From Hypericum androsaemum (Eukaryota; Streptophyta; Magnoliopsida; Malpighiales; Hypericaceae), in assembly GCA_963995505.1 (NCBI GenBank), contig OZ023187.1, positions 5,977,176 to 6,041,175 of the forward strand: a stretch of 64,000 bases of DNA, given 5' to 3'. Numbering within the stretch: position 1 is the first letter of the stretch; each line of letters begins with the position of its first letter. Made by a program: the position numbers and the translations under genes. Of the stretch, positions 12,186 to 22,515 are shown in pieces. A model generated the notes under the pieces. It did no database searches. It saw only the letters and a list, made by a program, of their open reading frames with translations, and was not told where the DNA came from.

Positions 12186-14531
12186 TTACGGTGGACGGAG
12201 GTGCCTATCAGTTACTTGGAACTCTATTTCATCTGGGCCTATGTGGAGAAGTAGCTTGCCATTGTGAACATCCACTATTGCATGACAAGTGTTGAGGAAT
12301 GGCCGTCCCAGAATCAGTGGGTAACTTTCATTAGTAGCATAGTCCAGCACCACAAAATCTACGGGTATGGGAGTCTTGTTGACTATGATTATCACATCTT
12401 CTATAATTCCGAGAGGTTTCTTCATAGTTTGATCAGCCAGCTGAAGCCTGAAAGGTGTTTGTTTGACATCCCCTAATTTGAGTTTCCTGAAAGTAGCCAA
12501 AGGCATAAGATTAATATTGGCACCCAAATCACATAAGCAATGCGGAAACTGAACACTGTCAATAGTGCAAGGAATCGTGAAACTCCCTGGATCTTTTAGT
12601 TTTGGTGGCATGTCATTTTCTACCAAAGGGGTCGTCTTGCCATCATTCCGCCTCTTCTTCCTTGTGATGATTTCCTTCAGAAATTCAGCATATTGTGGCT
12701 TTTTTTCTAACATCTCCAAGAAAGAGACATGGCTTTGAATGTCTTCCATTGTCTTTATAAATTCAAGGGCCTCCTCATCGATCACTGCTTCATTCTTGAC
12801 TTGTTGAGGTGATGGTGGAGGAACATAAGAATTCTTTTTTTCACTGATATAGGCTAGTTGCTCCTTCTTTTCAGTAACTACCTCCTCCTCTATGGCTGGC
12901 TTGATCGGTTTGGAATGCTCTTTTGGAGAGGACTTATTCTCAAGTGAAGACTTTCTCCAGAGTCTTTGAGGGAATGGAGGTGGAGGGACATAAGGTGGTG
13001 GAGGAATATATGGTTCATCATCCTCGTCCACACTCCTTAATGTGATGGCCATCACTTGTCCTCGCGGGTTGGACTCCGTGTTGCTGGGTAGAGAACCTAT
13101 TTGCCTTTGAGTGTTTGCTGCAGCCAAATTTCCAAGTTTAATTTCCATCTTCTTGAGTTGCGTGGCCTGCCCCTTTAGATATGTCTCAAATTCTTTTTGA
13201 CGCTCCTCACAACGATCCATCCGTTGTACAGTTATAGATTGTTGTTGAATAGACTGCTGGATTACTCCGACTAATTGGTCAATCTTTGAGAAGATGTTGA
13301 CTTGGTTCCCTACCAATTGGTCGATCTTTTCTCCCATTGTTTTGACTTGATCTCCCAAATATGGCTTTTTGGGTTCTTGTTGGGTGTCGGTGTTATATGG
13401 CTGCTTTCCAAACCGAGAGAAGTTTGGTTGAGTTTGGTTGGAGTAACCTAACCCTCCTGGTTGCCTATCAGCGACAGCTTGAATTTCTTCCAATACTGGA
13501 CAGTTGTTGGTGGGATGCTTTTCTTTGCAAAGTTCACAAACATCTTGTACCGCATCTATCTTTTCCTTACTTTTAGCAAGGTCTTCAAATCTTCTGGTAA
13601 GGGCCTCCAGCCTGGCTTCGAGCTTGGTGTTGCTATCCACTTCCAGTATCCCTCGGGTTGCTCCTCTGTGTGGTATTCTGGCACGCTCCTTTGGCCACAT
13701 GCCATTGACTTCTGCCATCTCCTCCATCAAACGAGTGGCTTCGTCAGCAGTATTTCTTAAGAACACCCCTTGAGATGAGGCATCAATATGATCACGAGAT
13801 GGGCCATCTAACCCATTGTAGAAGATCTTCATGAGGTTCTCCTGTGATATGCCATGTTGAGGGAAAGCTCCTTGGAGATCTGTGAATCTCTCCCAAGCTT
13901 CATAGATGCTCTCCCCATCTCTTTGGACAAAGGTGTTGATTTCTTGTAAGAGTTTGGCCGACTTGGCCATGGAGAAGAACTTTCGCAGGAAAGCATGGGC
14001 TAAGTCTGTCCAACTCCTTATTGTCTCTCCTTTCAACTTGTTGTACCATACACGAGCTCGATCCTTCAGAGAGAAGTGAAAGAGACGTAGCTTCAAGACG
14101 TCATCATCTATTCCGTGAAACTTTATGATATTGCATATATCCTCGAATCGAGAAAGATGGTCTTGAGGATCTTCACTCGGTAATCCATAAAACTGGACAG
14201 AATTTTGCAGTAATCCCACAATGGCTGCTGGGATCTGGAATGAGTGGGCTCCTATTGGTGGTTGTTGCAACCCATTAGGATTCCCATTCCATGTAGGAAC
14301 GGATGATTCTAGCAGGGTCCTTCTTCGTGGCGCACCTGCAAGGGCTTGGGTTGCTTCCAAAGTAGCGTCATAAAGAGCTTGGGTCGCCTCGTCATTATCA
14401 TCCTGATTTTGTGCCATGGATCTGGATTGGTCTCTCCTTTCACGCCTAATTCTCCTTTCGAGTATATTGATGTCAATCTCAGGTAAGGCGTTTGTGTCAG
14501 GGCCAAGTCCTGCACTCCGGGTTCTTGGCAT
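12186..14531 (-). CDS. Gag-retropepsin-like protein of TR-GAG element, copy 1
   Basis: This intact 781-aa ORF starts MPRTRSAGLG. Residues about 119-278 form a Retrotrans_gag capsid domain (HFSLKDRARVWYNKL, WTDLAHAFLRKFF, ESIYEAWERF). C332-x2-C335-x3-H339-x4-C344 is a zinc knuckle for RNA packaging. Residues about 395-470 look coiled-coil and 505-520 are proline-rich. Residues about 654-773 are a retropepsin-like fold with the active-site motif D668-L-G-A and the late ILGRPFLNT motif. This layout matches Athila/Tat-type gypsy Gag. The protein should form particles in the cytoplasm. The frame stops right after the protease-like part with no reverse transcriptase, so the element needs polymerase from elsewhere. 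It differs from copy 2 at residues 139 (H) and 145 (V). Confidence 0.92.
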   Translation of the reverse strand: MPRTRSAGLGPDTNALPEIDINILERRIRRERRDQSRSMAQNQDDNDEATQALYDATLEATQALAGAPRRRTLLESSVPTWNGNPNGLQQPPIGAHSFQIPAAIVGLLQNSVQFYGLPSEDPQDHLSRFEDICNIIKFHGIDDDVLKLRLFHFSLKDRARVWYNKLKGETIRSWTDLAHAFLRKFFSMAKSAKLLQEINTFVQRDGESIYEAWERFTDLQGAFPQHGISQENLMKIFYNGLDGPSRDHIDASSQGVFLRNTADEATRLMEEMAEVNGMWPKERARIPHRGATRGILEVDSNTKLEARLEALTRRFEDLAKSKEKIDAVQDVCELCKEKHPTNNCPVLEEIQAVADRQPGGLGYSNQTQPNFSRFGKQPYNTDTQQEPKKPYLGDQVKTMGEKIDQLVGNQVNIFSKIDQLVGVIQQSIQQQSITVQRMDRCEERQKEFETYLKGQATQLKKMEIKLGNLAAANTQRQIGSLPSNTESNPRGQVMAITLRSVDEDDEPYIPPPPYVPPPPFPQRLWRKSSLENKSSPKEHSKPIKPAIEEEVVTEKKEQLAYISEKKNSYVPPPSPQQVKNEAVIDEEALEFIKTMEDIQSHVSFLEMLEKKPQYAEFLKEIITRKKRRNDGKTTPLVENDMPPKLKDPGSFTIPCTIDSVQFPHCLCDLGANINLMPLATFRKLKLGDVKQTPFRLQLADQTMKKPLGIIEDVIIIVNKTPIPVDFVVLDYATNESYPLILGRPFLNTCHAIVDVHNGKLLLHIGPDEIEFQVTDRHLRPP

Positions 14532-14635
14532 GCACTAAAGAGACTCGCAAAAGCGAGTGCACAAAATCAGCAAATATGCTGTACACAAAACCAATTACTT
14601 TTGGTTTTATGTCCTAAAATCTCAGTTCCGTGTCG

Positions 14636-14644
14636 ACGGCGCCA
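14636..14644 (-). promoter_or_regulatory. Primer binding site, Asp tRNA-like, unit 1
   Basis: On the minus strand TGGCGCCGT follows the LTR by three bases and matches the complement of the Asp tRNA 3' end, then diverges. The same site occurs at 20,490-20,498. Between it and the gag ATG is a leader of about 100 bp. Confidence 0.7.
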
Positions 14645-14647
14645 ATT

Positions 14648-16273
14648 TGACGTACGCAAAATTGCTAAACAATTTGACGCACAACCAAATAGTATAGTGA
14701 ATAAGTAGGGTTTCGAACTGAGGGTTGAACACAAAATCAAGGCAAGTGATTATGCGAAGCGAGAGAATTTAAGGATTTATGAGGTTGTAAAAGGTTGCAA
14801 GTAAATAAACAAAATTGAAAATTCAAATAGAAGAGTTGTAAATTCAATAGGAGACAAGCGAGCACGATACCATATGGATTAACTACCTATGTCAAGATTA
14901 TGGTTCTATGAAGCTCTTATAGTACCCGGAGTGTTCTAATGCATTTCCCTAACGCTTTCGCTCATTAGAGAGATAAAACTAAGATAGCAAAGGCCTAGAT
15001 TACTAATCAACGCTTTCGCTCATCAATTAGACCTAGAACTAAACTAATCTCAATTATGAAGATTTCTCCTAGCGGGTTATTCTTACGATATCAAGACGTC
15101 TCATTAATACCTAAGAACATGCTAATTGGTTCTTTCCATCAATTTTAGTGCCTTTCGGTCCACTATCATCAACTCGAATCATAATCTAAGTGGCCAATTT
15201 AGATTATGCATTAAGCATACCAATTAATAACTATTATAAAAGATAATCGAACCACAATCTAACATAGATAATCAATCACATATTAGGGTATCGCACTCAC
15301 AAGAGAACTACTCACGAAACATATTCATAATACGAGAAAGTTTATACAAGAAAATGATAGAAAGTAACATTAAAGAGAGAGATAGAGAAAACTCAAGATG
15401 TGGTCAAGAGCTTCCTCAAGCATCCTTCTTCAAGCTCCCTTCTAGCATTCCTCCAATGGTGCTCCTCCTTGGTATTCCTCACAACTCTCAATCTCACAAC
15501 TATATTCTTACAACTCTATATATCTCTTCATGTCCATGTCTCTACATCCATTCTCTATTTATAGAAGTTGAGATGAGAGCTTTCCTTCCTCTTTTGAGTT
15601 GGAAAGCTTATCTTTTGAGTTGGAAAGCTCATCTTTCCACCTAAGGATACCAATGGAGAACATGCCACACATGCCAAGGAAAATCATTACACAAAACATG
15701 CTACACATGCCACACATCTCATGTGCAGTTCCAGCAAATGGAAGGCTAAACAAATTCGAAATGGGCCCGCAATTATTCCTCAAATTCGGAAGCCAGAAAT
15801 CTGGAATTTCATCACAGATTCGGAGCTTGACTTTGGGACCATTTTTCGGACATCTTTGACTCATAATTTGAGGATGACCTTTGAAGCAAAGTTGTAGCCA
15901 CGGATGTCTTCTTTCCACAGCCACTTTATTTGACTCCATCGGACTTCGGATGAGCTACTTATCGTCATTTTAGTCCTTCAAGGTCAGTCTGGAATTGAAG
16001 ACCGGCGGCCGCTGGAATTGGAGACCGGATTTCGGATGAGCTACTTATCTTCATAAATCAGCTCCTCGCTTTTCTTCATCTCATCCTAGCTCCACTTATC
16101 CATGAACCGCTCCAAGTATCTGCCAAAATACACGACAAACAGTAGAAGTCCAATCGAGACTCAAAAACATAAAAGAAACAAAAGACTCAATAGGACAAGA
16201 CCAAAACGGATCAAAACATGATTAAATATGATCAAATCATACAACAAACACATGAGTGTTTACGCACTCATCA
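14648..16273 (-). repeat. LTR 2 (central, shared) of composite TR-GAG element
   Basis: This 1,626-bp LTR sits between the two gag units with no target duplication on either side. On the minus strand it is followed by a primer site and preceded by a polypurine tract, so it serves as 3' LTR of one unit and 5' LTR of the other. Confidence 0.93.
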
Positions 16274-18039
16274 CACCCCCACACTTACTTCCTTGCTTGT
16301 CCTCAAGTAAGGCGCATCAGACACACCCTGAAATTCCAAACATTCATTAAAAGATCACCCCACAACCAAGTAGTTCTCTTACCTGAGCACAAGGAGTAAG
16401 AATGTGTAGACACCGCATCCTCGATGGTTTAACCCTTTTTTTTTTGTGCACTCAGTAGATTACATTAGAGGGTTGACTACTCAGAGGTTTGGAAATTTAA
16501 GCTCATATATATAAGTAGTCAACTACCTATCACTCGCGTACATGTCCGGGATCTCAAAGTTTCATACGTCTCACCCAGTGGTGCCTCGATAAATATGGGG
16601 CTCATGATCAAGGGGACTTCCATTGGGTTGTAATGGGGTTAAGGACAGGTGAGGATAATATATGTGAGAATTAGCTAAACCACCCGGCTGAGGAGCTCAC
16701 AAAAATGTTCTAGCTCTCATCTATTCTAAGCATCTCACACTACATCTAATATGCACTCATCCCAATATTACACCCAATCCTATTGACCATGTAGCTCGAG
16801 CGGTGCCATGTATTCACGTCCCAACTACTTTCCAAGCTTTCCACTTTCCATCATTCAACATCTTTTCCATTTTCAACTTTCCCCTTCCCTTTTCAACACT
16901 TTTTTTTTCACTGTTTTCCTTTTTTTTCTTTTTTTTTCTTTTTTTTTTTTTCACAACCTTCCTCAATTACATCTATTCATCACATTACACATCAAAGGCA
17001 ACTGGTCTCGGCTTCTTTGTTGGCCTCAATTCTACCCATTTCTCCCATTGTTCATTCCCGAGCTATTCTACCAAGTGAACCCTTACAATAGTACCCCAAA
17101 GATAAATACCTAATGCATCCTCGGACCAAAGTGATCAAAAGTGGGTAAGATTGTGAATATAATGCTTACATATAATATTTCAAAGAAGAAGGCTCAAGCT
17201 CAACGTGTTTAAACAAGGGATATAAAGGGTTTTCGGCTCTAAGGCTCTAGGCTCAATATCAAAGATGGCCCCTGTTCTCTCACTTGCACCCATACTACCA
17301 AAACGGTACCAAGTAATGGCATGAAACCCGATGATCAGAACAATGTAGGCACCTCATGCTATGCGGAGACGGCTGTCTCCTCCTTCGGCTCTAAAATCTC
17401 ACAAGGTCACTCATCAATGCCGCTAGTATAATCTACCAAGTGCAACCACTAACCTAAACAACCGAGGGTGTTTGTTCCTACACGCCCCTACTCATCGTAC
17501 TCAAACTTGATTCCTAACAAGGTATAAGGTTTAACTTCTAACAAAAGTTTAAAAATTTAAAGGGGGAAGTTCATCATTTGCTTTTAACACCACATCAACC
17601 ACAAACACAAACAAACACACTCCTAATTCAGACCTAGACTCAATCACATACACGAGGAAATGAAAGAACAACGCATGTTGGCCCCCCACACTTATTGAAT
17701 GCATTGTCCTCAATGTAGGGGCAAGACACCAACAACATCACAAAATGCAATCATAAACATCACGAGGCACAGAGCAGACACATAGCAGAAGTGAGCAGAG
17801 GAGAGGAGTTGTACTGCCCTGTCAATCGCGAGAAGGAGGCGGTGGGGAAGGTCGGTGGTGTTATAGACTGGCGAGCTCTGTTGAAACTTAGTTTTTTTTC
17901 TTATCTAAACCTCCTGCTAAGACCATTAAAATACTAAATCAACATAATGATACTGAAGCAAACACAAAAATAAAGAAAAATTAAATACTAAACGTGCTAA
18001 TTTAGAGTCGGTAGCTTGACTTTATTACTCCCTTTGGCA
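16274..18039 (-). other. Polypurine tract and non-coding 3' region of TR-GAG unit 2
   Basis: This is a copy of 10,419-12,185, one base shorter in the poly-T run. No polymerase coding is present. Confidence 0.85.
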
Positions 18040-20385
18040 TTACGGTGGACGGAGGTGCCTATCAGTTACTTGGAACTCTATTTCATCTGGGCCTATGTGG
18101 AGAAGTAGCTTGCCATTGTGAACATCCACTATTGCATGACAAGTGTTGAGGAATGGCCGTCCCAGAATCAGTGGGTAACTTTCATTAGTAGCATAGTCCA
18201 GCACCACAAAATCTACGGGTATGGGAGTCTTGTTGACTATGATTATCACATCTTCTATAATTCCGAGAGGTTTCTTCATAGTTTGATCAGCCAGCTGAAG
18301 CCTGAAAGGTGTTTGTTTGACATCCCCTAATTTGAGTTTCCTGAAAGTAGCCAAAGGCATAAGATTAATATTGGCACCCAAATCACATAAGCAATGCGGA
18401 AACTGAACACTGTCAATAGTGCAAGGAATCGTGAAACTCCCTGGATCTTTTAGTTTTGGTGGCATGTCATTTTCTACCAAAGGGGTCGTCTTGCCATCAT
18501 TCCGCCTCTTCTTCCTTGTGATGATTTCCTTCAGAAATTCAGCATATTGTGGCTTTTTTTCTAACATCTCCAAGAAAGAGACATGGCTTTGAATGTCTTC
18601 CATTGTCTTTATAAATTCAAGGGCCTCCTCATCGATCACTGCTTCATTCTTGACTTGTTGAGGTGATGGTGGAGGAACATAAGAATTCTTTTTTTCACTG
18701 ATATAGGCTAGTTGCTCCTTCTTTTCAGTAACTACCTCCTCCTCTATGGCTGGCTTGATCGGTTTGGAATGCTCTTTTGGAGAGGACTTATTCTCAAGTG
18801 AAGACTTTCTCCAGAGTCTTTGAGGGAATGGAGGTGGAGGGACATAAGGTGGTGGAGGAATATATGGTTCATCATCCTCGTCCACACTCCTTAATGTGAT
18901 GGCCATCACTTGTCCTCGCGGGTTGGACTCCGTGTTGCTGGGTAGAGAACCTATTTGCCTTTGAGTGTTTGCTGCAGCCAAATTTCCAAGTTTAATTTCC
19001 ATCTTCTTGAGTTGCGTGGCCTGCCCCTTTAGATATGTCTCAAATTCTTTTTGACGCTCCTCACAACGATCCATCCGTTGTACAGTTATAGATTGTTGTT
19101 GAATAGACTGCTGGATTACTCCGACTAATTGGTCAATCTTTGAGAAGATGTTGACTTGGTTCCCTACCAATTGGTCGATCTTTTCTCCCATTGTTTTGAC
19201 TTGATCTCCCAAATATGGCTTTTTGGGTTCTTGTTGGGTGTCGGTGTTATATGGCTGCTTTCCAAACCGAGAGAAGTTTGGTTGAGTTTGGTTGGAGTAA
19301 CCTAACCCTCCTGGTTGCCTATCAGCGACAGCTTGAATTTCTTCCAATACTGGACAGTTGTTGGTGGGATGCTTTTCTTTGCAAAGTTCACAAACATCTT
19401 GTACCGCATCTATCTTTTCCTTACTTTTAGCAAGGTCTTCAAATCTTCTGGTAAGGGCCTCCAGCCTGGCTTCGAGCTTGGTGTTGCTATCCACTTCCAG
19501 TATCCCTCGGGTTGCTCCTCTGTGTGGTATTCTGGCACGCTCCTTTGGCCACATGCCATTGACTTCTGCCATCTCCTCCATCAAACGAGTGGCTTCGTCA
19601 GCAGTATTTCTTAAGAACACCCCTTGAGATGAGGCATCAATATGATCACGAGATGGGCCATCTAACCCATTGTAGAAGATCTTCATGAGGTTCTCCTGTG
19701 ATATGCCATGTTGAGGGAAAGCTCCTTGGAGATCTGTGAATCTCTCCCAAGCTTCATAGATGCTCTCCCCATCTCTTTGGACAAAGGTGTTGATTTCTTG
19801 TAAGAGTTTGGCCGACTTGGCCATGGAGAAGAACTTTCGCAGGAAAGCATGGGCTAAGTCTGTCCAACTCCTTATTGTCTCTCCTTTCAACTTGTTGTAC
19901 CATACACGAGCTCGATCCTTCAGAGAGAAGTGAAAGAGACGTAGCTTCAAGATGTCATCATCTATTCCTTGAAACTTTATGATATTGCATATATCCTCGA
20001 ATCGAGAAAGATGGTCTTGAGGATCTTCACTCGGTAATCCATAAAACTGGACAGAATTTTGCAGTAATCCCACAATGGCTGCTGGGATCTGGAATGAGTG
20101 GGCTCCTATTGGTGGTTGTTGCAACCCATTAGGATTCCCATTCCATGTAGGAACGGATGATTCTAGCAGGGTCCTTCTTCGTGGCGCACCTGCAAGGGCT
20201 TGGGTTGCTTCCAAAGTAGCGTCATAAAGAGCTTGGGTCGCCTCGTCATTATCATCCTGATTTTGTGCCATGGATCTGGATTGGTCTCTCCTTTCACGCC
20301 TAATTCTCCTTTCGAGTATATTGATGTCAATCTCAGGTAAGGCGTTTGTGTCAGGGCCAAGTCCTGCACTCCGGGTTCTTGGCAT
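18040..20385 (-). CDS. Gag-retropepsin-like protein of TR-GAG element, copy 2
   Basis: This second intact 781-aa ORF has the same domains as copy 1: capsid at about 119-278, zinc knuckle at 332-344, and retropepsin-like part at about 654-773 with D668-L-G-A. Both differences from copy 1 are single-base changes in the capsid domain: residue 139 is Q (t19969 versus g14115) and residue 145 is I (t19953 versus c14099). Neither copy has a stop or frameshift. Being next to the outermost LTR (20,502-22,127), this copy is closest to the 5' end of the composite, so a full-length transcript starting there would be read first into this ORF. Confidence 0.92.
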   Translation of the reverse strand: MPRTRSAGLGPDTNALPEIDINILERRIRRERRDQSRSMAQNQDDNDEATQALYDATLEATQALAGAPRRRTLLESSVPTWNGNPNGLQQPPIGAHSFQIPAAIVGLLQNSVQFYGLPSEDPQDHLSRFEDICNIIKFQGIDDDILKLRLFHFSLKDRARVWYNKLKGETIRSWTDLAHAFLRKFFSMAKSAKLLQEINTFVQRDGESIYEAWERFTDLQGAFPQHGISQENLMKIFYNGLDGPSRDHIDASSQGVFLRNTADEATRLMEEMAEVNGMWPKERARIPHRGATRGILEVDSNTKLEARLEALTRRFEDLAKSKEKIDAVQDVCELCKEKHPTNNCPVLEEIQAVADRQPGGLGYSNQTQPNFSRFGKQPYNTDTQQEPKKPYLGDQVKTMGEKIDQLVGNQVNIFSKIDQLVGVIQQSIQQQSITVQRMDRCEERQKEFETYLKGQATQLKKMEIKLGNLAAANTQRQIGSLPSNTESNPRGQVMAITLRSVDEDDEPYIPPPPYVPPPPFPQRLWRKSSLENKSSPKEHSKPIKPAIEEEVVTEKKEQLAYISEKKNSYVPPPSPQQVKNEAVIDEEALEFIKTMEDIQSHVSFLEMLEKKPQYAEFLKEIITRKKRRNDGKTTPLVENDMPPKLKDPGSFTIPCTIDSVQFPHCLCDLGANINLMPLATFRKLKLGDVKQTPFRLQLADQTMKKPLGIIEDVIIIVNKTPIPVDFVVLDYATNESYPLILGRPFLNTCHAIVDVHNGKLLLHIGPDEIEFQVTDRHLRPP

Positions 20386-20489
20386 GCACTAAAGAGACTC
20401 GCAAAAGCGAGTGCACAAAATCAGCAAATATGCTGTACACAAAACCAATTACTTTTGGTTTTATGTCCTAAAATCTCAGTTCCGTGTCG

Positions 20490-20498
20490 ACGGCGCCA
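20490..20498 (-). promoter_or_regulatory. Primer binding site, Asp tRNA-like, unit 2
   Basis: TGGCGCCGT on the minus strand lies three bases downstream of LTR 3. It is the primer site expected to be used by a full-length composite transcript. Confidence 0.7.
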
Positions 20499-20501
20499 AT
20501 T

Positions 20502-22127
20502 TGACGTACGCAAAATTGCTAAACAATTTGACGCACAACCAAATAGTATAGTGAATAAGTAGGGTTTCGAACTGAGGGTTGAACACAAAATCAAGGCAAG
20601 TGATTATGCGAAGCGAGAGAATTTAAGGATTTATGAGGTTGTAAAAGGTTGCAAGTAAATAAACAAAATTGAAAATTCAAATAGAAGAGTTGTAAATTCA
20701 ATAGGAGACAAGCGAGCACGATACCATATGGATTAACTACCTATGTCAAGATTATGGTTCTATGAAGCTCTTATAGTACCCGGAGTGTTCTAATGCATTT
20801 CCCTAACGCTTTCGCTCATTAGAGAGATAAAACTAAGATAGCAAAGGCCTAGATTACTAATCAACGCTTTCGCTCATCAATTAGACCTAGAACTAAACTA
20901 ATCTCAATTATGAAGATTTCTCCTAGCGGGTTATTCTTACGATATCAAGACGTCTCATTAATACCTAAGAACATGCTAATTGGTTCTTTCCATCAATTTT
21001 AGTGCCTTTCGGTCCACTATCATCAACTCGAATCATAATCTAAGTGGCCAATTTAGATTATGCATTAAGCATACCAATTAATAACTATTATAAAAGATAA
21101 TCGAACCACAATCTAACATAGATAATCAATCACATATTAGGGTATCGCACTCACAAGAGAACTGCTCACGAAACATATTCATAATACGAGAAAGTTTATA
21201 CAAGAAAATGATAGAAAGTAACATTAAAGAGAGAGATAGAGAAAACTCAAGATGTGGTCAAGAGCTTCCTCAAGCATCCTTCTTCAAGCTCCCTTCTAGC
21301 ATTCCTCCAATGGTGCTCCTCCTTGGTATTCCTCACAACTCTCAATCTCACAACTATATTCTTACAACTCTATATATCTCTTCATGTCCATGTCTCTACA
21401 TCCATTCTCTATTTATAGAAGTTGAGATGAGAGCTTTCCTTCCTCTTTTGAGTTGGAAAGCTTATCTTTTGAGTTGGAAAGCTCATCTTTCCACCTAAGG
21501 ATACCAATGGAGAACATGCCACACATGCCAAGGAAAATCATTACACAAAACATGCTACACATGCCACACATCTCATGTGCAGTTCCAGCAAATGGAAGGC
21601 TAAACAAATTCGAAATGGGCCCGCAATTATTCCTCAAATTCGGAAGCCAGAAATCTGGAATTTCATCACAGATTCGGAGCTTGACTTTGGGACCATTTTT
21701 CGGACATCTTTGACTCATAATTTGAGGATGACCTTTGAAGCAAAGTTGTAGCCACGGATGTCTTCTTTCCACAGCCACTTTATTTGACTCCATCGGACTT
21801 CGGATGAGCTACTTATCGTCATTTTAGTCCTTCAAGGTCAGTCTGGAATTGAAGACCGGCGGCCGCTGGAATTGGAGACCGGATTTCGGATGAGCTACTT
21901 ATCTTCATAAATCAGCTCCTCGCTTTTCTTCATCTCATCCTAGCTCCACTTATCCATGAACCGCTCCAAGTATCTGCCAAAATACACGACAAACAGTAGA
22001 AGTCCAATCGAGACTCAAAAACATAAAAGAAACAAAAGACTCAATAGGACAAGACCAAAACGGATCAAAACATGATTAAATATGATCAAATCATACAACA
22101 AACACATGAGTGTTTACGCACTCATCA
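20502..22127 (-). repeat. LTR 3 (5'-terminal) of composite TR-GAG element
   Basis: This 1,626-bp LTR differs by one visible substitution from the other two (g21164 versus a9455 and a15310). It is followed by the right ctcac duplication at 22,128-22,132. Confidence 0.93.
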
Positions 22128-22132
22128 CTCAC

Positions 22133-22515
22133 CCCCTCTCACCAGTTTTGCAGGAACTCGTACATGAGTTGTATTGGTTCGGAGATCTGCTATGATTGTA
22201 CCAAGTCCACTTTGTTCTCCAGGACTTGCATCGAGGTCTCCAGTTTGTATTTTGCTCTTTGATCTAGAAGCTCCGTAGTTACATAGTTTAATTTGATCTT
22301 GGGAAAAGAACATATGAATATGTGTTAAAAAGGAAAAGCTTGGCTTATATTTTGTAAATTTAGAATATGAAACTAAAGATCATTAAGTTTTAAATTTTAT
22401 ATTTAAAGGCTTATTATTATAAATTCTGAATATGTTTGAGGCTGGCTAGATTTCTTTGTGATTAAAGTAGTTGAAGTCTAGCACCGGTCACCGACCACCA
22501 ATTTGGGTTGTGACA
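22133..22515 (+). repeat. 3' LTR of LARD-like element, right part
   Basis: The last 383 bp of the split LTR run from the second ctcac copy to TTGTGACA, followed by the right aatgc duplication (22,516-22,520). Confidence 0.93.

Larger units (their letters stand above)
8793..22127 (-). mobile_element. Composite TR-GAG retrotransposon: LTR-gag-LTR-gag-LTR
   Basis: This 13,335-bp minus-strand element is inserted in the LARD 3' LTR. Three 1,626-bp LTRs start at 8793, 14648 and 20502 (spacing 5,855 and 5,854 bp). Two internal regions each carry one intact gag ORF. Only the outer ends carry the ctcac duplication, so the tandem form arose after or during insertion, not by two insertions. I see two substitutions between the gag copies, one in the third LTR, and a one-base length change in a poly-T run. 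The primer site matches Asp tRNA over nine bases and the polypurine tract is AAGTGTGGGGGTG on the minus strand. No polymerase region is present. Confidence 0.93.
579..22515 (+). mobile_element. LARD-like non-autonomous LTR retrotransposon, itself interrupted
   Basis: The element starts TGTAATACCC and ends TTGTGACA, and is flanked by aatgc on both sides. It has two long LTRs (2,679 bp on the left; 2,624 bp on the right once the inner insertion is removed), a plus-strand primer site complementary to initiator Met tRNA, a polypurine tract, and a 3.3-kb internal region without Gag or Pol coding. The large LTRs, the iMet primer site and the GGAGGGGAGAA-TGTAA junction resemble Tekay/Del chromoviruses, which could supply proteins in trans; that lineage call is inference. 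The LTRs differ by six substitutions that I found by eye plus one 55-bp repeat unit, so insertion was recent. Confidence 0.9.
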
